Shown here one piece after another: positions 62,455 to 64,000 of a stretch of 64,000 nt of DNA. The stretch lies in assembly GCA_963989385.1 (NCBI GenBank), contig OZ022500.1, positions 22,582,460 through 22,646,459 on the forward strand, given 5' to 3'. The notes under the pieces are model-generated. The model did not search any database. It was not told where the DNA came from and saw only the letters and a list, made by a program, of their open reading frames with translations. Position 1 is the first letter of the stretch; each line of letters opens with the position of its first letter. A program made the position numbers and the translations under genes. This DNA is from Ctena decussata (taxonomy: Eukaryota; Mollusca; Bivalvia; Lucinida; Lucinidae).

Positions 62455-63061
62455 CCTTTACCCTGCTACGGGCGACTATAGTCGCCCAAGGGGGGTAGGT
62501 CACTTTGAGAGCCTGTCAAGAACACTAGACATCAAGTACACCCCATCATTTGCAGTTGTCCTATGCATGAGGGAATCTGCTTTCTCTTAGAGCAAGGTTT
62601 TACCCACCTAACTGATTTGTTGACTTTAAAACTCGGAGAAAACGTAAAAAATATATGATATTTTCAACATCAGCTTTTCCGGTGGCTACCCCTACTTAGC
62701 TGATCCCGATTTCTGAAAACTAGACTTGATCCTTCCAAACTTTCTCTCTTGATAAATATTCAGCAATAACACTGGGCCTCAGACAAACAATCACTTTTGT
62801 CATACAAAGCATATAACTGGCGCTAATATCTTGTATTCTTTTTTTTTTTAAGTGTCTATGTCGGTTCCCGTTGTATCATGTGACATCCAAATATGGCAGG
62901 TCATGTGACCTTGGTAACTTCTGGAAATGGCAGCTCACCCATCGGTGTTATTTAGTGAAAATTTCAAGCAAATCGATGATAGTTTGTGGAAGTTATGGCT
63001 TCTGAGATACCCTTACCCCCAATTTAGGGCCAGGTATATTATTTTTCTAGCAGTGTAAGGG
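62455..63061. mobile_element. 607-bp piggyBac-like MITE (TTAA flanks)
   Basis: TTAA at 62451-62454 and 63062-63065 flank imperfect inverted ends CCTTTACCCTGCTA / tagcagtgtaaggg. TTAA duplication with CCY-starting ends is the piggyBac hallmark. Interior non-coding. Confidence 0.75.
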
Positions 63062-64000
63062 TTAACTTATTTCTGATCAGCAAAGTCTCATACAAGTCTG
63101 TAAAACTGTGCAGTCTAGCTAGTCTCCAGTTTGTACCTGTAGATTTCTAAGGGTCCATACATAGTGAATGTTAGCAGCAAAGGCTCTGATCAGACTGCAT
63201 GGAGGTGTGTAATGGTCACAGATGCATGTCACCGCTCATATAATGATTAATCTTGTGTAATTTTTTTAACTTTGCATGTTGTGGGTTGTGACATATCATT
63301 TAATAAAATTGTCCTGCTGAGACATTCCAATGAGATGGCACATTATGTTTATACAAAGAAATACAACACTCTCAGATTTGTCAGGAAATCATTTTTTTTT
63401 TTTTTTTTTTTTTTTTGTGGGGCCCAATTTAAACTAAAAGGTCATTTCACTCTCATGTCTCTTTCTGTTAATGCTATAGTTTCACTTCAGTTCCAATTTT
63501 GCAAACTACACAGAAAGACTGCTAATCCACACATCTTGTGTCATACACCATGAACACAGGGTAAGAACAGATGTATACATCCTTCCCTTGTTGGAATTTG
63601 AATAGCGAAACAAGAAATGTTACAGTGTGTAACAAATGCCCCCGAAGGCCCCTTAAACTGACCTTTGAGTCCTGGTTGTGATCTTGACCTTGAGCGTGGA
63701 GCCTGAGTCTTGCACATGACATACATTCTTATTTGTGACTGTGACCCTGGCCTTGGGCAACAAAACCATAATTTGTGAATCATCTCATTATTTTTTCCCT
63801 TTTCATGAAAATTGTTGAAGTTTGATTCAGTAGCTTTTAAGTAATTGAGGATAAATGAGTTGATCTTTGACCTCTGGCTATGACCTTGACCTTGGATGTG
63901 GAAACATATGTCTTTTGAATGGAAAATCTTCTAAGTAGGCTTTATCTTTCTGCAATATTTGCTTTGGTACTTTTCTGAGTAATTGCCGAGACATCATTTG
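63062..64000. other. SEC31 intron; start of another ccttgacc-type repeat
   Basis: A poly-T run at about 63390-63416 and, from about 63650, repeated tgacctttgagtcctggttg / gatcttgaccttga-like phrases recalling array C units; cut by the window edge. No SEC31 exon recognised here. Confidence 0.45.

Noticed and set aside
63522..63783. Possible upstream SEC31 exon
   Set aside because: The translated sequence does not resemble Sec31 and derives from a ccttgacc-type repeat.

Overview
The window is eukaryotic DNA: spliced coding exons with GT-AG introns, dense mobile elements and no operons. Bivalve mollusc is my best guess for the host. It rests on the style of the repeats (tandem-array elements ending in GGTGAGCTAAAA, abundant foldback MITEs, tRNA-derived SINEs) and on a metazoan-type SEC31 protein, and I could not check the species.

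The one cellular gene I can support is SEC31, the outer COPII coat subunit, on the minus strand. Eleven exons between 61598 and 18442 join in frame into 1989 nt (662 codons plus stop). They cover the linker, alpha-solenoid, Pro/Gln-rich region and C-terminal domain. The WD40-propeller exons lie beyond the right edge. Positions 1-18441 are downstream of the gene and contain only repeats and anonymous DNA.

The intron between 60571 and 35547 is 25,025 bp. It holds a Helentron-type rolling-circle transposon (about 41.5 to at least 55.8 kb, minus strand). This Helentron is split by a complete 6.5-kb BEL/Pao LTR retrotransposon (42355-48879) with two 227-bp LTRs that look identical and a 5-bp CACAG target duplication. 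Without the insertion the Helentron frame is open: an N-terminal cysteine-protease-like module, basic tandem repeats, a Cys-rich/DUF6570-like region, HUH Rep, PIF1-like helicase and a C-terminal endonuclease.

The rest is a repeat landscape. At the left end is a large foldback structure whose arms (1 to ~1250 and ~4995-6267) carry arrays of the palindromic 14-mer ACGGGTCGACCCGT in mirror-image order. A ~235-bp MITE family has six copies. Several elements have recognisable ends and target duplications: hAT-like at 35604 (8-bp duplication), hAT-like at 20008, TA-flanked at 22234 and 61711, TTAA-flanked piggyBac-like at 62455, and an element at 8267. Three long tandem-array elements (27.4-29.0, 30.5-32.2 and 57.7-60.3 kb) have unrelated repeat units but share one right-end module. 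There are also SINEs with tRNA-like heads and several near-perfect palindromes.

SEC31 would be transcribed through all the intronic elements. The Helentron and BEL coding strands are sense relative to it.
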